The position numbers and the translations under genes are program-made. From Bacillus timonensis (GTDB lineage: Bacteria > Bacillota > Bacilli > Bacillales > Bacillaceae_L): 64,000 nt of DNA. The stretch covers positions 372,001-436,000 of the forward strand of contig JAIVAN010000003.1 of NCBI GenBank assembly GCA_020171895.1, given 5' to 3'. This document shows, piece by piece, positions 8,553 to 17,997 of this stretch. The notes below the pieces were generated by a model. The model was not told where the DNA came from. It did not search any database and worked only from the letters and a program-made list of their open reading frames with translations. Position 1 is the stretch's first letter, and each line of letters opens with the position of its first letter.

Positions 8553-9718
8553 AGGTAAAAAAGTATGTAGCTCCTTCTATGCCAGAAGCAATGAAAATGA
8601 TAAGGGCGGAATTAGGAAGTGAGGCAGTTATTCTTAATTCAAAGGTCGTTTATATTAATGGTTTTTTAGGCTTGTTTAAAAAGAAAAACATTGAAGTAAT
8701 TGCAGCCATTGATTCGAAACCTGCTGAACAAAAGATGCTTAAGAAGGAAAAAGTAATTAGTGAGACTACTTCTCATAAAATAATAAATCAAAGGCATGAC
8801 CAAAACCAAAATAGTGAAAAGAAAATAAATACTAGTTCAGATTCTGGTTTGTTAGATGAAATCAAACAACTAAAAGTTCTTATGCAGGAATTATCTTCTG
8901 ACGTAAATTCTAATTTTGAACATTATCCAGGACCTTTAAAAGAAATTAATGAATTGTTAATAAAACAAGAAATCAATGATATTCTAAGGCGCAATGTTTT
9001 GTCACAACTTTTAGAGAAGTGGTATCTCAATGGTGGAAATATACCTAAAAGTACTGTGATGAAATGGCTCCAGGACAATTTAGTTCAGGAAATTTCAAGT
9101 TATCAATTTGGTGGGATTTCCTTTCAAAAGAAATACATAAATGTTGTAGGTCCAACAGGTGTAGGTAAAACAACGACACTTGCTAAAATTGCAGCGGAAT
9201 GTATCTTAAAAAAAGGAAAGAAAGTAGCATTTATTACAACTGATACCTATCGTATTGCCGCAATTGATCAATTGAAGACTTATGCAAAAATTTTAGGTGT
9301 TCCAATTGAGGTAACTTATAATTTGGAGGACTTTAAGCAAGCCAAAGAAAAATTTTCGGATTTTGATCTGGTCCTTATAGATACAGCAGGAAGAAATTTT
9401 AGAAACAAACGATACGTTGAGGACTTAAAGGAAATCATTGATTTTAATTCTGAATTAGAGACATTATTAGTTCTTTCACTCACTTCAAAGTATACCGATA
9501 TGATTTCTATCTATGAACAATTTTCTACAATTAACATTGATAAATTCATCTTTACAAAAAAGGATGAAACATCAAATTATGGAGCAATTATTAATCTTGT
9601 TACAAAGTATGGAAAAGGTGTCGCCTACTTGACCAATGGTCAAAACGTACCAGATGATATACAACCTGCTAGTGCAAATAAAATTGTTGAAACTATAATT
9701 GGAGAAGAACAGCCATGA
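8549..9718 (+). CDS. flhF: Flagellar placement GTPase FlhF (SRP family)
   Basis: FlhF is an SRP-type GTPase that directs where flagella form and works with FlhG. The 389-aa protein has an N-terminal basic B domain (residues 1-120), then N and G domains. The P-loop GPTGVGKTT begins at residue 201, followed by DTYRIAAIDQLKTYA, DTAGR (G3) and a TKKDET guanine-specificity motif. It overlaps flhA upstream and flhG downstream, each by ATGA, which suggests balanced synthesis of the pair. Confidence 0.95.
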   Translation: MKVKKYVAPSMPEAMKMIRAELGSEAVILNSKVVYINGFLGLFKKKNIEVIAAIDSKPAEQKMLKKEKVISETTSHKIINQRHDQNQNSEKKINTSSDSGLLDEIKQLKVLMQELSSDVNSNFEHYPGPLKEINELLIKQEINDILRRNVLSQLLEKWYLNGGNIPKSTVMKWLQDNLVQEISSYQFGGISFQKKYINVVGPTGVGKTTTLAKIAAECILKKGKKVAFITTDTYRIAAIDQLKTYAKILGVPIEVTYNLEDFKQAKEKFSDFDLVLIDTAGRNFRNKRYVEDLKEIIDFNSELETLLVLSLTSKYTDMISIYEQFSTINIDKFIFTKKDETSNYGAIINLVTKYGKGVAYLTNGQNVPDDIQPASANKIVETIIGEEQP

Positions 9719-10578
9719 TAGATCAAGCAGAGAACTTAAGGAACTTATTAGAATCTAAAAAAAATGGAGAAAAAGAAGCGAAGACAATAGCCGTCATTAG
9801 TGGTAAGGGTGGGGTAGGGAAATCAAATATCTCACTTAATTTTTCAATTGCCTTATCAAAACGAGGACATAAAGTTTTACTTTTTGATATGGATATAGGA
9901 ATGGGAAATATAGATATTTTATTAGGGGCATCTTCAAATAAGACCATTGTAGACTTATTTGACCCTGATACTTCAATAATTGATTTAATAAAAAAAGGTC
10001 CCGAAAACCTCTCGTATATTGCAGGTGGGACAGGGTTATCGCATTTGTTCCGATTAGATGAGGAAAAGTCTAAATATTTTGTTGAGCAACTTAAATCAAT
10101 CATGCATAGTTATGACTTTATCATTTTTGATATGGGGGCAGGAATATCTGAAGAAAGTCTACAGTTTTTATTAACCGTAGATGAAATTTTCGTTGTAACA
10201 ACACCTGAGCCAACATCTATTACAGATGCGTATTCAGCTATGAAATATATAAGCTCCACAGAAAAGAGTATTCCATTTTATTTAATCATAAATCGCGTAA
10301 AAAGTGAGAAAGAAGGAATAGCCACTATAAACCGCTTACAGCATGCAGTTAGACAGTTTTTGCATCTAGATTCAATTCAACTTGGTATGCTAGCAGATGA
10401 TAAGAATGTTTCAAGTGCAGTAAATCACCAAACTCCATTTATACTATATGCACCAAAGTCCATGGTAAGTAAATCACTTGATGAGATGACAAATAGATAC
10501 GTTACCGAAAGAAATATGGAATCATTAAATACGGGATCTTTCATTACAAAATTGAGAAAGCTTTTTGTTTTGAAGTAG
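9715..10578 (+). CDS. flhG: Flagellar number regulator ATPase FlhG (MinD-like, YlxH)
   Basis: This 287-aa ParA/MinD-family ATPase has the deviant Walker A KGGVGKSN at K31, DMDIGMGNIDILLG and a C-terminal amphipathic stretch (KLRKLFVLK) resembling a membrane-targeting helix. FlhG stimulates FlhF GTPase activity and in Bacillus affects C-ring assembly and flagellar spacing. It overlaps flhF by 4 bp and is followed by cheB, the same order as B. subtilis. Confidence 0.94.
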   Translation: MIDQAENLRNLLESKKNGEKEAKTIAVISGKGGVGKSNISLNFSIALSKRGHKVLLFDMDIGMGNIDILLGASSNKTIVDLFDPDTSIIDLIKKGPENLSYIAGGTGLSHLFRLDEEKSKYFVEQLKSIMHSYDFIIFDMGAGISEESLQFLLTVDEIFVVTTPEPTSITDAYSAMKYISSTEKSIPFYLIINRVKSEKEGIATINRLQHAVRQFLHLDSIQLGMLADDKNVSSAVNHQTPFILYAPKSMVSKSLDEMTNRYVTERNMESLNTGSFITKLRKLFVLK

Positions 10579-10593
10579 AGGAGGTTTTGTAGC

Positions 10594-11664
10594 TTGAAAA
10601 AGATCAAAGTTTTAGTTATTGATGATTCTGCCTTTATGAGAAAATTAATTACGGATTTTATAGAACAAGACCCAAGAATGGAAGTAGTTAGTACAGCTAG
10701 AAATGGTCAGGAAGGTATCCTAAAAGTAAAGGAATTACATCCTGATGTCGTAACTTTAGATGTAGAAATGCCCGTTATGAATGGGATTGAAGCATTAGAA
10801 ATAATTATGAATGATAGTCCAGTTCCTGTCGTTATGTTATCGAGTACTACGAAAATAGGTTCAGAAAATACGATTCATGCGATGCAATTGGGTGCTATTG
10901 ATTTCATTACAAAACCATCCGGAGCAATTTCACTAGATTTGTATAAAATTAAGGATGATTTAATTAACAAAATTTATAACGCAAGCAAAGCTAATATACA
11001 CGCTATTAAAAATAGTCAAACTATATTTAAAAATCCTATAATTCATGATGAAAAATGTAGTAAAATGGTGTTAGGTCCAAGTAGAAAGTCGAAAAATAAG
11101 ATAATATGTATCGGCACTTCTACGGGAGGGCCTCGTGCACTGCAACAAGTCTTAACTAGAATCCCTGCTAGTATTAATGCGCCAATTGTAATTGTCCAAC
11201 ATATGCCTCCTGGTTTCACTAAATCGCTTGCAATGAGGTTGGATAGTATGTGTGAGATTACTGTGAAAGAAGCTATAAATGGAGAAATTATACAAAATGG
11301 TGTAGCTTATATTGCTCCTGGGGGTTTTCATTTAAAAGTAAAAAAAGTTGGTTTAGGAACATTAACATTATGCATTGAGGATTCAATAGTTAGAAATGGT
11401 CATCGACCTTCAGTTGATACACTATTTGAATCGGTGAGTTTGCTGAAAGAATTTGAAAAAGTGGCAGTCATTATGACCGGTATGGGATCTGATGGTACTG
11501 TTGGGGTCAAATCCCTTAAAAAGTCTGGACAGACAATTTGTATAGCCGAATCCAAAGATACATCAATCGTTTATGGTATGCCGAAATCTGTTATCGACAC
11601 AAACTTAGTTGATCAAGTTCTTAAACTTGATGAGATTGCTAATGGAATAATGAAATATATATAG
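10594..11664 (+). CDS. cheB: Chemotaxis protein-glutamate methylesterase/deamidase CheB
   Basis: CheB removes methyl groups from chemoreceptors when phosphorylated by CheA. The N-terminal receiver domain has D10-D11 and phospho-acceptor D56. The C-terminal esterase domain has the catalytic Ser in GTSTGGP, His in VQHMPPGF and Asp in MTGMGSDGT. The length is 356 aa. The start is TTG at 10594 with GAGGAGG about 7 nt upstream. No cheR is visible in the window; in Bacillus it lies elsewhere. Confidence 0.96.
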   Translation: MKKIKVLVIDDSAFMRKLITDFIEQDPRMEVVSTARNGQEGILKVKELHPDVVTLDVEMPVMNGIEALEIIMNDSPVPVVMLSSTTKIGSENTIHAMQLGAIDFITKPSGAISLDLYKIKDDLINKIYNASKANIHAIKNSQTIFKNPIIHDEKCSKMVLGPSRKSKNKIICIGTSTGGPRALQQVLTRIPASINAPIVIVQHMPPGFTKSLAMRLDSMCEITVKEAINGEIIQNGVAYIAPGGFHLKVKKVGLGTLTLCIEDSIVRNGHRPSVDTLFESVSLLKEFEKVAVIMTGMGSDGTVGVKSLKKSGQTICIAESKDTSIVYGMPKSVIDTNLVDQVLKLDEIANGIMKYI

Positions 11665-11684
11665 TAAAAAAGAGGTGCAGTGCT

Positions 11685-13760
11685 ATGGAATTGAACCAAT
11701 ACTTAGAGGTTTTTATCGATGAAAGTAATGAACATCTTCAAGCTTGTAATGAGCAGCTTTTGGCTCTTGAAAAAAGTCCAAACGACCTTAAGATAGTTAA
11801 TGAAATTTTTCGTTCTGCTCACACATTAAAAGGTATGTCGGCAACAATGGGATACGAAGACTTAGCTAATCTAACTCATCAAATGGAAAATGTCCTTGAT
11901 GGGATTAGAAACCATCAAATAAAAGTTACACCATCCCTTTTAGATGTAGTATTTGAAGCTGTAGATAATTTAGAAGAAATGGTTCAATCGATATCACAAG
12001 GTGGCGATGGAAAGAAAGATGTAACGAAAGTTGTTGAACTCTTGAAAAAGATCGAAAAAGGGGAAAATGTTGATTCAAAGGAATCCAATGAACATCCGAA
12101 TCCTCTTTCTACGGAAAAGCATATTTCTTCACGATTTGATGAGTTCGAATTGACTGTTATGCAACAATCAAGAGAACAAGGTTTTGAATGCTATGACACT
12201 AAAGTTAGACTTCGTAAAGATTGTTTATTAAAGGCTGCAAGAGTATTCATGGTTTTTGAAGTACTAGAACAGGTTGGAGAAATTATTAAATCTAACCCTA
12301 AAGTGGAGTTGCTTGAAGAAGAAAAGTTTGATGCCGAATTTACTGTAACTGTCGTTTCAAAAGAATCAAAAGAAAGTTTAGAAAAGAGAATATTAAAAGT
12401 ATCTGAGGTTGAAGAGGTCAATGTTACTACACTTTCACTAGACTCAATGTCTAATAGTTTTTCTTCTTTAGAAGAGTTAACTGTAAATGAATCTGCTGCA
12501 ACAATTGAAGTCGTTGAAAATAGAAATGATAATAAAGATGAAACAAACATAGTTGACACCCATGTCGAAATCCAAGAAAACATAACTCAAACATCCTCAG
12601 CAAAAGCGGGGAGCAACAAGACAATACGTGTTAATATTGAGCGCTTAGATATTTTAATGAATTTATTTGAAGAACTTGTAATTGATCGTGGCCGTCTTGA
12701 GCAGATTTCAAAAGATTTAAATCATTCTGAGTTAAATGATACAGTAGAGCATATGTCTCGTATATCTGGTGACCTTCAAAATATTATTCTAAATATGAGA
12801 ATGGTACCGATTGAAACTGTGTTTAACCGTTTTCCAAGAATGGTTAGACAATTAGCCAAAGATTTAAACAAGAAAATTGATTTACAAATTATTGGTGCGG
12901 AAACAGAACTAGATCGAACAGTAATTGATGAAATTGGCGATCCACTAGTACATTTATTAAGAAATGCTCTTGACCATGGAATTGAAACACCAGACGTAAG
13001 AAAAAGTAAAGGTAAACATGAACAAGGAACCTTAGTTCTAAAAGCTTACCATAGTGGTAACCATGTATTTATTGAAATTGAGGATGATGGTGCAGGTATT
13101 AGTAAAGATAAGGTACTAAACAAAGCAATAAACAAAGGTATCCTTACTGAGCAACATGCTAGTACATTGACTGATAAACAAATTTTTGAATTAATTTTTG
13201 CTTCAGGATTCTCTACTGCTGATAAAATATCCGATATTTCAGGCAGAGGTGTAGGACTAGATGTAGTGAAAAATACGATTGAATCTTTAGGCGGTTCAAT
13301 CTCGATAGATTCAATTGAGGGAAAAGGGTCAACTTTTTCTATTCAATTACCATTAACTTTGTCTATTATTTCAGTAATGCTTGTCGAGGTCCAAAAAGAA
13401 AAGTTTGCTGTTCCTCTTTCATCTATTATTGAAACGGCTATTATCAAAAAAGAAGACATTTTAAATGCACATAATCAAAAAGTAATAGATTTTAGGGGAA
13501 AAGTTGTACCATTAGTTTTCTTAAAAGATGTATTCGATGTTCCTAAAGCTGTGGAACAAGATGAATATTACTCAGTAATAATCGTTAAAAAAGGTGTTAA
13601 AACTGCTGGCTTAGTTGTTGATTCTTTTATTGGTCAGCAAGAAGTCGTGCTAAAGGCACTTGGGAATTACTTAAATTCAGTCTTTGCTATTTCTGGAGCT
13701 ACTATTTTAGGTGATGGACAAGTCGCACTAATTATAGATTGTAATGCTCTTATAAAATAA
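11685..13760 (+). CDS. cheA: Chemotaxis histidine kinase CheA
   Basis: CheA autophosphorylates in response to receptors and passes phosphate to CheY and CheB. The 691-aa protein shows the P1 Hpt domain with H46 in SAHTLKG, a P2 docking domain (about 150-250), an acidic Thr/Ser/Glu linker, a P3 dimerisation domain (about 310-375), a HATPase domain with N-box LLRNALDHGIE (about 422) and G boxes DDGAGIS and GRGVGLDVV, and a C-terminal CheW-like P5 domain. All catalytic motifs look intact. Confidence 0.97.
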   Translation: MELNQYLEVFIDESNEHLQACNEQLLALEKSPNDLKIVNEIFRSAHTLKGMSATMGYEDLANLTHQMENVLDGIRNHQIKVTPSLLDVVFEAVDNLEEMVQSISQGGDGKKDVTKVVELLKKIEKGENVDSKESNEHPNPLSTEKHISSRFDEFELTVMQQSREQGFECYDTKVRLRKDCLLKAARVFMVFEVLEQVGEIIKSNPKVELLEEEKFDAEFTVTVVSKESKESLEKRILKVSEVEEVNVTTLSLDSMSNSFSSLEELTVNESAATIEVVENRNDNKDETNIVDTHVEIQENITQTSSAKAGSNKTIRVNIERLDILMNLFEELVIDRGRLEQISKDLNHSELNDTVEHMSRISGDLQNIILNMRMVPIETVFNRFPRMVRQLAKDLNKKIDLQIIGAETELDRTVIDEIGDPLVHLLRNALDHGIETPDVRKSKGKHEQGTLVLKAYHSGNHVFIEIEDDGAGISKDKVLNKAINKGILTEQHASTLTDKQIFELIFASGFSTADKISDISGRGVGLDVVKNTIESLGGSISIDSIEGKGSTFSIQLPLTLSIISVMLVEVQKEKFAVPLSSIIETAIIKKEDILNAHNQKVIDFRGKVVPLVFLKDVFDVPKAVEQDEYYSVIIVKKGVKTAGLVVDSFIGQQEVVLKALGNYLNSVFAISGATILGDGQVALIIDCNALIK

Positions 13761-13799
13761 GGTATTTACCGTAGTTTTTTTGGGGAAGAGGGAGGAAAT

Positions 13800-14246
13800 A
13801 TGGCTGCTATTGAAACATTAACGAAAAAGATTATCGTATTTCAATTAGATCAAGAAGAATATGCGATACCAGTAGAACATGTTCGTTCAATTGAAAGAGT
13901 ACAACACATCACTCGGGTTCCAAGAACAGCAAGTTTTGTTAAGGGTGTTATAAATCTAAGGGGAGTAGTTACCCCAATCATTGATCTTAGGGATCGATTT
14001 GGAGTAGAACAAGCCTCTTATACTGATAGTACAAGAATGATTATAGTAGTTTTAGATGACATGGAAGTTGGGATAATTGTTGATGCTGCTAATGATGTTA
14101 TTGACATACCCGTTTCTTCAATAGAGCCTGCCCCAGATGTCGTAGGTTCTGTTGAGGTAGAATATATAAGTGGTGTAATTAACATTAATAAACGGTTACT
14201 AGTGTTATTAAATTTAGATAAAATACTAGTTAAAGAGTCTTTATAA
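13800..14246 (+). CDS. cheW: Chemotaxis coupling protein CheW
   Basis: This 148-aa CheW-domain protein (IVFQLDQEEYAIPVEHVRSIERV, GVINLRGVVTPIIDLRDRFG) couples chemoreceptors to CheA. A strong GGGAGGAAAT ribosome site precedes the ATG at 13800. It follows cheA after a 39-bp gap and precedes cheC, the standard Bacillus order. Confidence 0.96.
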   Translation: MAAIETLTKKIIVFQLDQEEYAIPVEHVRSIERVQHITRVPRTASFVKGVINLRGVVTPIIDLRDRFGVEQASYTDSTRMIIVVLDDMEVGIIVDAANDVIDIPVSSIEPAPDVVGSVEVEYISGVININKRLLVLLNLDKILVKESL

Positions 14247-14267
14247 AACGGATTAAGAAGGTGAAAT

Positions 14268-14909
14268 ATGGCTTTTCTTGATAAAATAAATAATACTCAA
14301 ATTGATGTTTTAAAAGAAATCGGAAATATTGGAGCAGGTCATTCGGCAACTGCTCTTTCTAAACTTTTAAATAAAAAGATTGACATGAAAGTACCTGATG
14401 TAAAAATAGTTACGTTCGACGAAGTAATGGATCTTGCTGGAGGACCTGAAAACATTGTTGCTAGTGTATTTTTAAGAATTGAAGGTGATGCACCAGGTAG
14501 CATGTTCTTCGTACTCTCGCTTGCACAAGCATCACGTTTTATTCAACAACTTACTGGTGATAACTCATTTTCTTTTGATAATCCTCCATACGCAGAGATT
14601 GCAATTTCTGCGTTACAGGAATTAGGGAATATCTTATCTGGTTCTTATTTATCATCCCTTTCGGATTTTACTCACTTAAGGTTATACCCTTCCGTTCCTG
14701 CTTTATCAATTGATATGGTTGGAGCAATTCTTGGCTATGGTCTAATTGAATTATCACAAGTAAGCGATTATGCCATCGTCATCGATGCTGCAATTAACGA
14801 GGATGAAGTAGGTGAGGATGAATACGTGAAAGGTCACTTTTTTCTGTTGCCTGACCCAGATTCATTTCAAAGAATATTCCAATCCTTAGGGGTAACGAAT
14901 AATGATTGA
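14268..14909 (+). CDS. cheC: CheY-P phosphatase CheC
   Basis: This 213-aa protein has two CheC active-site helices: EIGNIGAGHSATALS (E17, N20) and ELGNILSGSYLSSLS in the second half. CheC dephosphorylates CheY-P and binds CheD, giving CheY-P-dependent feedback on receptors in Bacillus adaptation. The 3' end overlaps cheD by 8 bp, fitting the paired function. Confidence 0.96.
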   Translation: MAFLDKINNTQIDVLKEIGNIGAGHSATALSKLLNKKIDMKVPDVKIVTFDEVMDLAGGPENIVASVFLRIEGDAPGSMFFVLSLAQASRFIQQLTGDNSFSFDNPPYAEIAISALQELGNILSGSYLSSLSDFTHLRLYPSVPALSIDMVGAILGYGLIELSQVSDYAIVIDAAINEDEVGEDEYVKGHFFLLPDPDSFQRIFQSLGVTNND

Positions 14910-15399
14910 CCAAGGAAATGTTGTAAAAGTAGGAATTGCTGATCTAAATGTAATTAAATCACCTTTTCTTATTCGTACTTCCGGCCTTGGTTCCTGTGTA
15001 GGTGTCATTATTTATGACCAATATAAAGAGATTGCTGGTTTAGCTCATGTTATGTTGCCAGACTCTTCATTAACAAAGAATGGTACCTTGAATATTGCTA
15101 AATTTGCAGACACAGCTATTCCTCAATTAATTAAAGAGGTCGTAAACCTCGGCGCTAAATCTAGTAGTCTAAGAGCCAAAATTGCCGGTGGTGCTCAAAT
15201 GTTTCAATTTTCATCTGGTAATGACATTATGAGAATCGGACCTAGAAATATAGAGGCTGTTAAAGCAGCATTAAATAAATGTAATATTGAAATCGTTTCA
15301 TCCGACGTTGGAGGTAATAGTGGTAGAACTATTGAATTTGACCCAACCACACGTCTATTAACGGTTAGAAAAGTCAATATGGGAATAACTCAGATATAA
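14902..15399 (+). CDS. cheD: Chemoreceptor glutamine deamidase CheD
   Basis: CheD deamidates receptor glutamines and activates receptors; CheC controls it. The 165-aa protein has the catalytic cysteine C32 in GLGSCVGV and H49 in GLAHVMLPDS, plus the conserved KIAGGAQMF and IGPRNIEAVK patterns. The start lies inside cheC. A 103-bp gap before sigD follows. Confidence 0.96.
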   Translation: MIDQGNVVKVGIADLNVIKSPFLIRTSGLGSCVGVIIYDQYKEIAGLAHVMLPDSSLTKNGTLNIAKFADTAIPQLIKEVVNLGAKSSSLRAKIAGGAQMFQFSSGNDIMRIGPRNIEAVKAALNKCNIEIVSSDVGGNSGRTIEFDPTTRLLTVRKVNMGITQI

Positions 15400-15502
15400 T
15401 ATTGGCACTTTATAGTTATCAAATCATTTACCGTTTGTATATCTTTATAAATAAAAAACCAAACGAAATACAATCGATAGGTAAGTCTATAGGAGGAGTA
15501 AA

Positions 15503-16270
15503 ATGTCACAAACGTCTACAACTGATGATCACAAGTACTGGCAAAAATGGATTGAATCACGTGACTCTCATGCTGGTGATGTTTTAGTTCAAAAATACAT
15601 GCCTCTAGTTACTTATCACGTACAAAGAATATCAACAGGCTTACCTAAGAGTGCTAATAAAGATGACATTAAAAGTTATGGTATGCTTGGGCTTTTTGAT
15701 GCATTAGAAAAGTTTGATCCATCTCGCGATTTGAAATTTGATACATATGCTTCATTCAGAATCCGCGGAGCTATCATTGATGGTCTTAGGAAAGAAGACT
15801 GGCTTCCAAGAAGTTCACGTGAAAAACATAAAAAGATTGAAGCAGCTGCTGCTAAACTAGAACAAAGATTTATGAGGAATGTTACCCCTAAAGAGATTGC
15901 TGACGAATTAGGTCTTTCAGAAGAAGAAATCTTGAATTCGGTTCATGAAGGTTTTTTTGCAAATCTACTTTCAATTGATGAATACATAAAAGAAGATGAT
16001 GGGACAGACCATACTGCATTTTCCATTAAGGACGAAAAGACCTTGACACCAGAAGAACATATCGTTAGAGAAGAGCTCATCAATCAATTAGCTTCTGTAA
16101 TAGAACTATTAAGTGAAAAAGAACAGTTAGTTGTAAGTTTATTCTATAAAGAAGAATTAACATTAACAGAAATAGGTCAAATTATGGAATTATCTACCTC
16201 TAGGATTTCTCAAATACACTCAAAAGCACTATTTAAATTAAGACAGATTCTCCAGAAAACGATAGATTAA
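15503..16270 (+). CDS. sigD: RNA polymerase sigma factor SigD (FliA/sigma-28 family)
   Basis: This 255-aa sigma-28 factor drives late flagellar, chemotaxis and autolysin genes. Region 2 (YGMLGLFDALEKFDPSRDLKFDTYASFRIRG, split here as a family pattern) and region 4 helix-turn-helix (ELTLTEIGQIMELSTSRISQIH) are clear. The ribosome site AGGAGG lies at 15491-15496. In Bacillus, distance of sigD from the operon promoter contributes to on/off motility states; the many internal hairpins and gaps upstream here could influence this, but that is inference. Confidence 0.97.
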   Translation: MSQTSTTDDHKYWQKWIESRDSHAGDVLVQKYMPLVTYHVQRISTGLPKSANKDDIKSYGMLGLFDALEKFDPSRDLKFDTYASFRIRGAIIDGLRKEDWLPRSSREKHKKIEAAAAKLEQRFMRNVTPKEIADELGLSEEEILNSVHEGFFANLLSIDEYIKEDDGTDHTAFSIKDEKTLTPEEHIVREELINQLASVIELLSEKEQLVVSLFYKEELTLTEIGQIMELSTSRISQIHSKALFKLRQILQKTID

Positions 16271-16303
16271 AAAAGATATGGATTGTAAAAGGGGAATAGA
16301 GAT

Positions 16304-17662
16304 ATGACATCATCTATAGAGATAACAATTACAAAAGACAAAATGAAGGCTTATCTAACTATACATTCATTTTCGCTTGATAATGACATCAATCTCCTTG
16401 CTGAAATTAGGAAAATTCTCGTTGAGAAAAATATTAGTTTTGGTATTTTACCAGACGTACTTTCTTCCATTGATATCGGTGCGGAGCAAGAAAAACAGCC
16501 TAAAAAAATTAAGATTGCAGAGGGCGTTCATCCAGTTAATGGGAAAGATGGATATTTAATTGACGAATCAACTAATTTAAGTAAAATGATGCCACAAAAG
16601 CAAGTAATTGTGAATTTTCGTGATATCATAAAAATACCTTCAGTAAAGAAAGGCCAGTTACTTGCAAAGGTTGTTCCACCTACTACTGGAATCCCAGGAA
16701 GGAATATACTCAATGAAAGTGTTCCTGCAAAAGATGGAAAATCGTGCAGAGTGAGGATCGGTAAGAACACAGTTTTAAAAGAGAGTCATATTTATTCTAC
16801 AATTGACGGGCAGGTTAGTATAATAGATTCTAAAATAAGTGTTTTCCCGGTATATGAGGTACATGGAGATTTGGATTTAAAAGTTGGAAATATTGATTTT
16901 ATTGGGAATGTTGTAATACATGGTAATATTCCTTCTGGATATAGCATTAAAGCAGGTGGAGACATAAAAGTATATGGACTTGTTGAAGACTCTCACCTAG
17001 AAGCAGGAGGGTCTATTTATATTTCTGGAGGTTTTGTCGCATCAAGGAATGGTAAATTACTTGCTTTTGAAGACATAAAAGTTACTTATATCAATAACGG
17101 AACCGTAAAAGCAACAGGTAATATTGAGGTTGAATCATATATATTACAAAGCTATTGTCATGCAAATTCTATCGTTTGTAATGGTACTATTATTGGTGGT
17201 ATATTAAATGTTAATAGTAGTTTAAGGGCAAATGAAATTGGCAATCAATCACATACAAAAACAGAAATTATTTTTAATGAAAATGAAGAACTAATGACGA
17301 AAATGAATCATATTGAATCAAATATTTCAATAATTAATCAGGATCTATCAAAACTTCAAACAATTGTTCAAGCTTTAGCTATAAAATATAAAAGTAATGG
17401 AAAACTTTCGGAAGAAGAATTGACGCTGCTAAAACGACAAAAAATCACCGAAACAACTCTGAATGAAGAGTTGAAAACACTATCTTTAGAACTTGAAGAA
17501 TTGCATTGTAAAAAGAACGGAGATGCAAGTTGTATTGTGAATCGCTTTGTCTATCCGAATGTTCAATTTACTTTTGGCAAATACAAAAAAACGACACAGT
17601 ATGTGAGTGAAAATGTTAAAATTGGATTATTAAATAAAGAAATATGTGAAGTCCCTTTATAA
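16304..17662 (+). CDS. FapA/DUF342-family protein, function not known
   Basis: This 452-aa protein has the FapA (DUF342) architecture: an N-terminal domain, then a central right-handed beta-helix-like region rich in Gly/Val/Ile repeats (VHGDLDLKVGNIDFIGNVVIHG, seen around residues 185-215; GGDIKVYG; GGSIYISGG), then a coiled-coil (about 325-395) and a short C-terminal beta region. The family occurs in many Firmicutes and Vibrio; its role is unclear, with proposed links to cell surface or polarity. It lies in the fla/che operon downstream of sigD, where B. subtilis has only swrB. No membrane segment or signal peptide is seen. Confidence 0.75.
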   Translation: MTSSIEITITKDKMKAYLTIHSFSLDNDINLLAEIRKILVEKNISFGILPDVLSSIDIGAEQEKQPKKIKIAEGVHPVNGKDGYLIDESTNLSKMMPQKQVIVNFRDIIKIPSVKKGQLLAKVVPPTTGIPGRNILNESVPAKDGKSCRVRIGKNTVLKESHIYSTIDGQVSIIDSKISVFPVYEVHGDLDLKVGNIDFIGNVVIHGNIPSGYSIKAGGDIKVYGLVEDSHLEAGGSIYISGGFVASRNGKLLAFEDIKVTYINNGTVKATGNIEVESYILQSYCHANSIVCNGTIIGGILNVNSSLRANEIGNQSHTKTEIIFNENEELMTKMNHIESNISIINQDLSKLQTIVQALAIKYKSNGKLSEEELTLLKRQKITETTLNEELKTLSLELEELHCKKNGDASCIVNRFVYPNVQFTFGKYKKTTQYVSENVKIGLLNKEICEVPL

Positions 17663-17685
17663 TTACTGTAGTGAGGTGAATTACT

Positions 17686-17988
17686 GTGAGTTTAAAATTA
17701 ATCGAGTTACAAGTAGCACTTCCACGGTCTCAGGATGCTGGAAAGATATACGACCAACTACAACATAGAGGACAACAAATACAACAAAAGCAAACTCAAG
17801 AGGCAAAAGAAGTTGATAAAATGCAAAGAAAACAAGTGAATCGTCAAAATTCTAGTGAAAAAATGATGCTTAAACACAATAATCCATCTAAAAATCAATC
17901 GCAGTTCAACCTTGAAAATAAAGAAAAAGAAATAAATACACCTAACATTCACCCTTACAAAGGAAATGCTGTGGATATCGTTGGATAG
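17686..17988 (+). CDS. Small uncharacterised Gln/Lys-rich protein
   Basis: This 100-aa polar protein begins LKLIELQVALPRSQDAGKIYDQLQHRGQ, is rich in Gln, Lys, Asn and Glu, and ends PYKGNAVDIVG. The GTG start at 17686 has GAGGTGA 8 nt upstream. The compact N-terminal segment and the sharply defined C-terminal GNxxDIxG motif look like functional ends joined by a disordered or helical linker. It sits between the FapA-like gene and swrB with 10-24 bp spacing, so it is probably part of the same transcript. I do not assign a function. Confidence 0.7.
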   Translation: MSLKLIELQVALPRSQDAGKIYDQLQHRGQQIQQKQTQEAKEVDKMQRKQVNRQNSSEKMMLKHNNPSKNQSQFNLENKEKEINTPNIHPYKGNAVDIVG

Positions 17989-17997
17989 AGGGATAAT

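Noticed and set aside
12191-12583. 130-aa minus-strand frame inside cheA
   Set aside because: Antisense to the CheA P2/linker region; low-complexity Ser/Thr composition mirrors acidic codons on the coding strand.
15402-15587. 61-aa frame starting TTG between cheD and sigD
   Set aside because: It overlaps the start of sigD in another frame, has no ribosome site and no recognisable family pattern.
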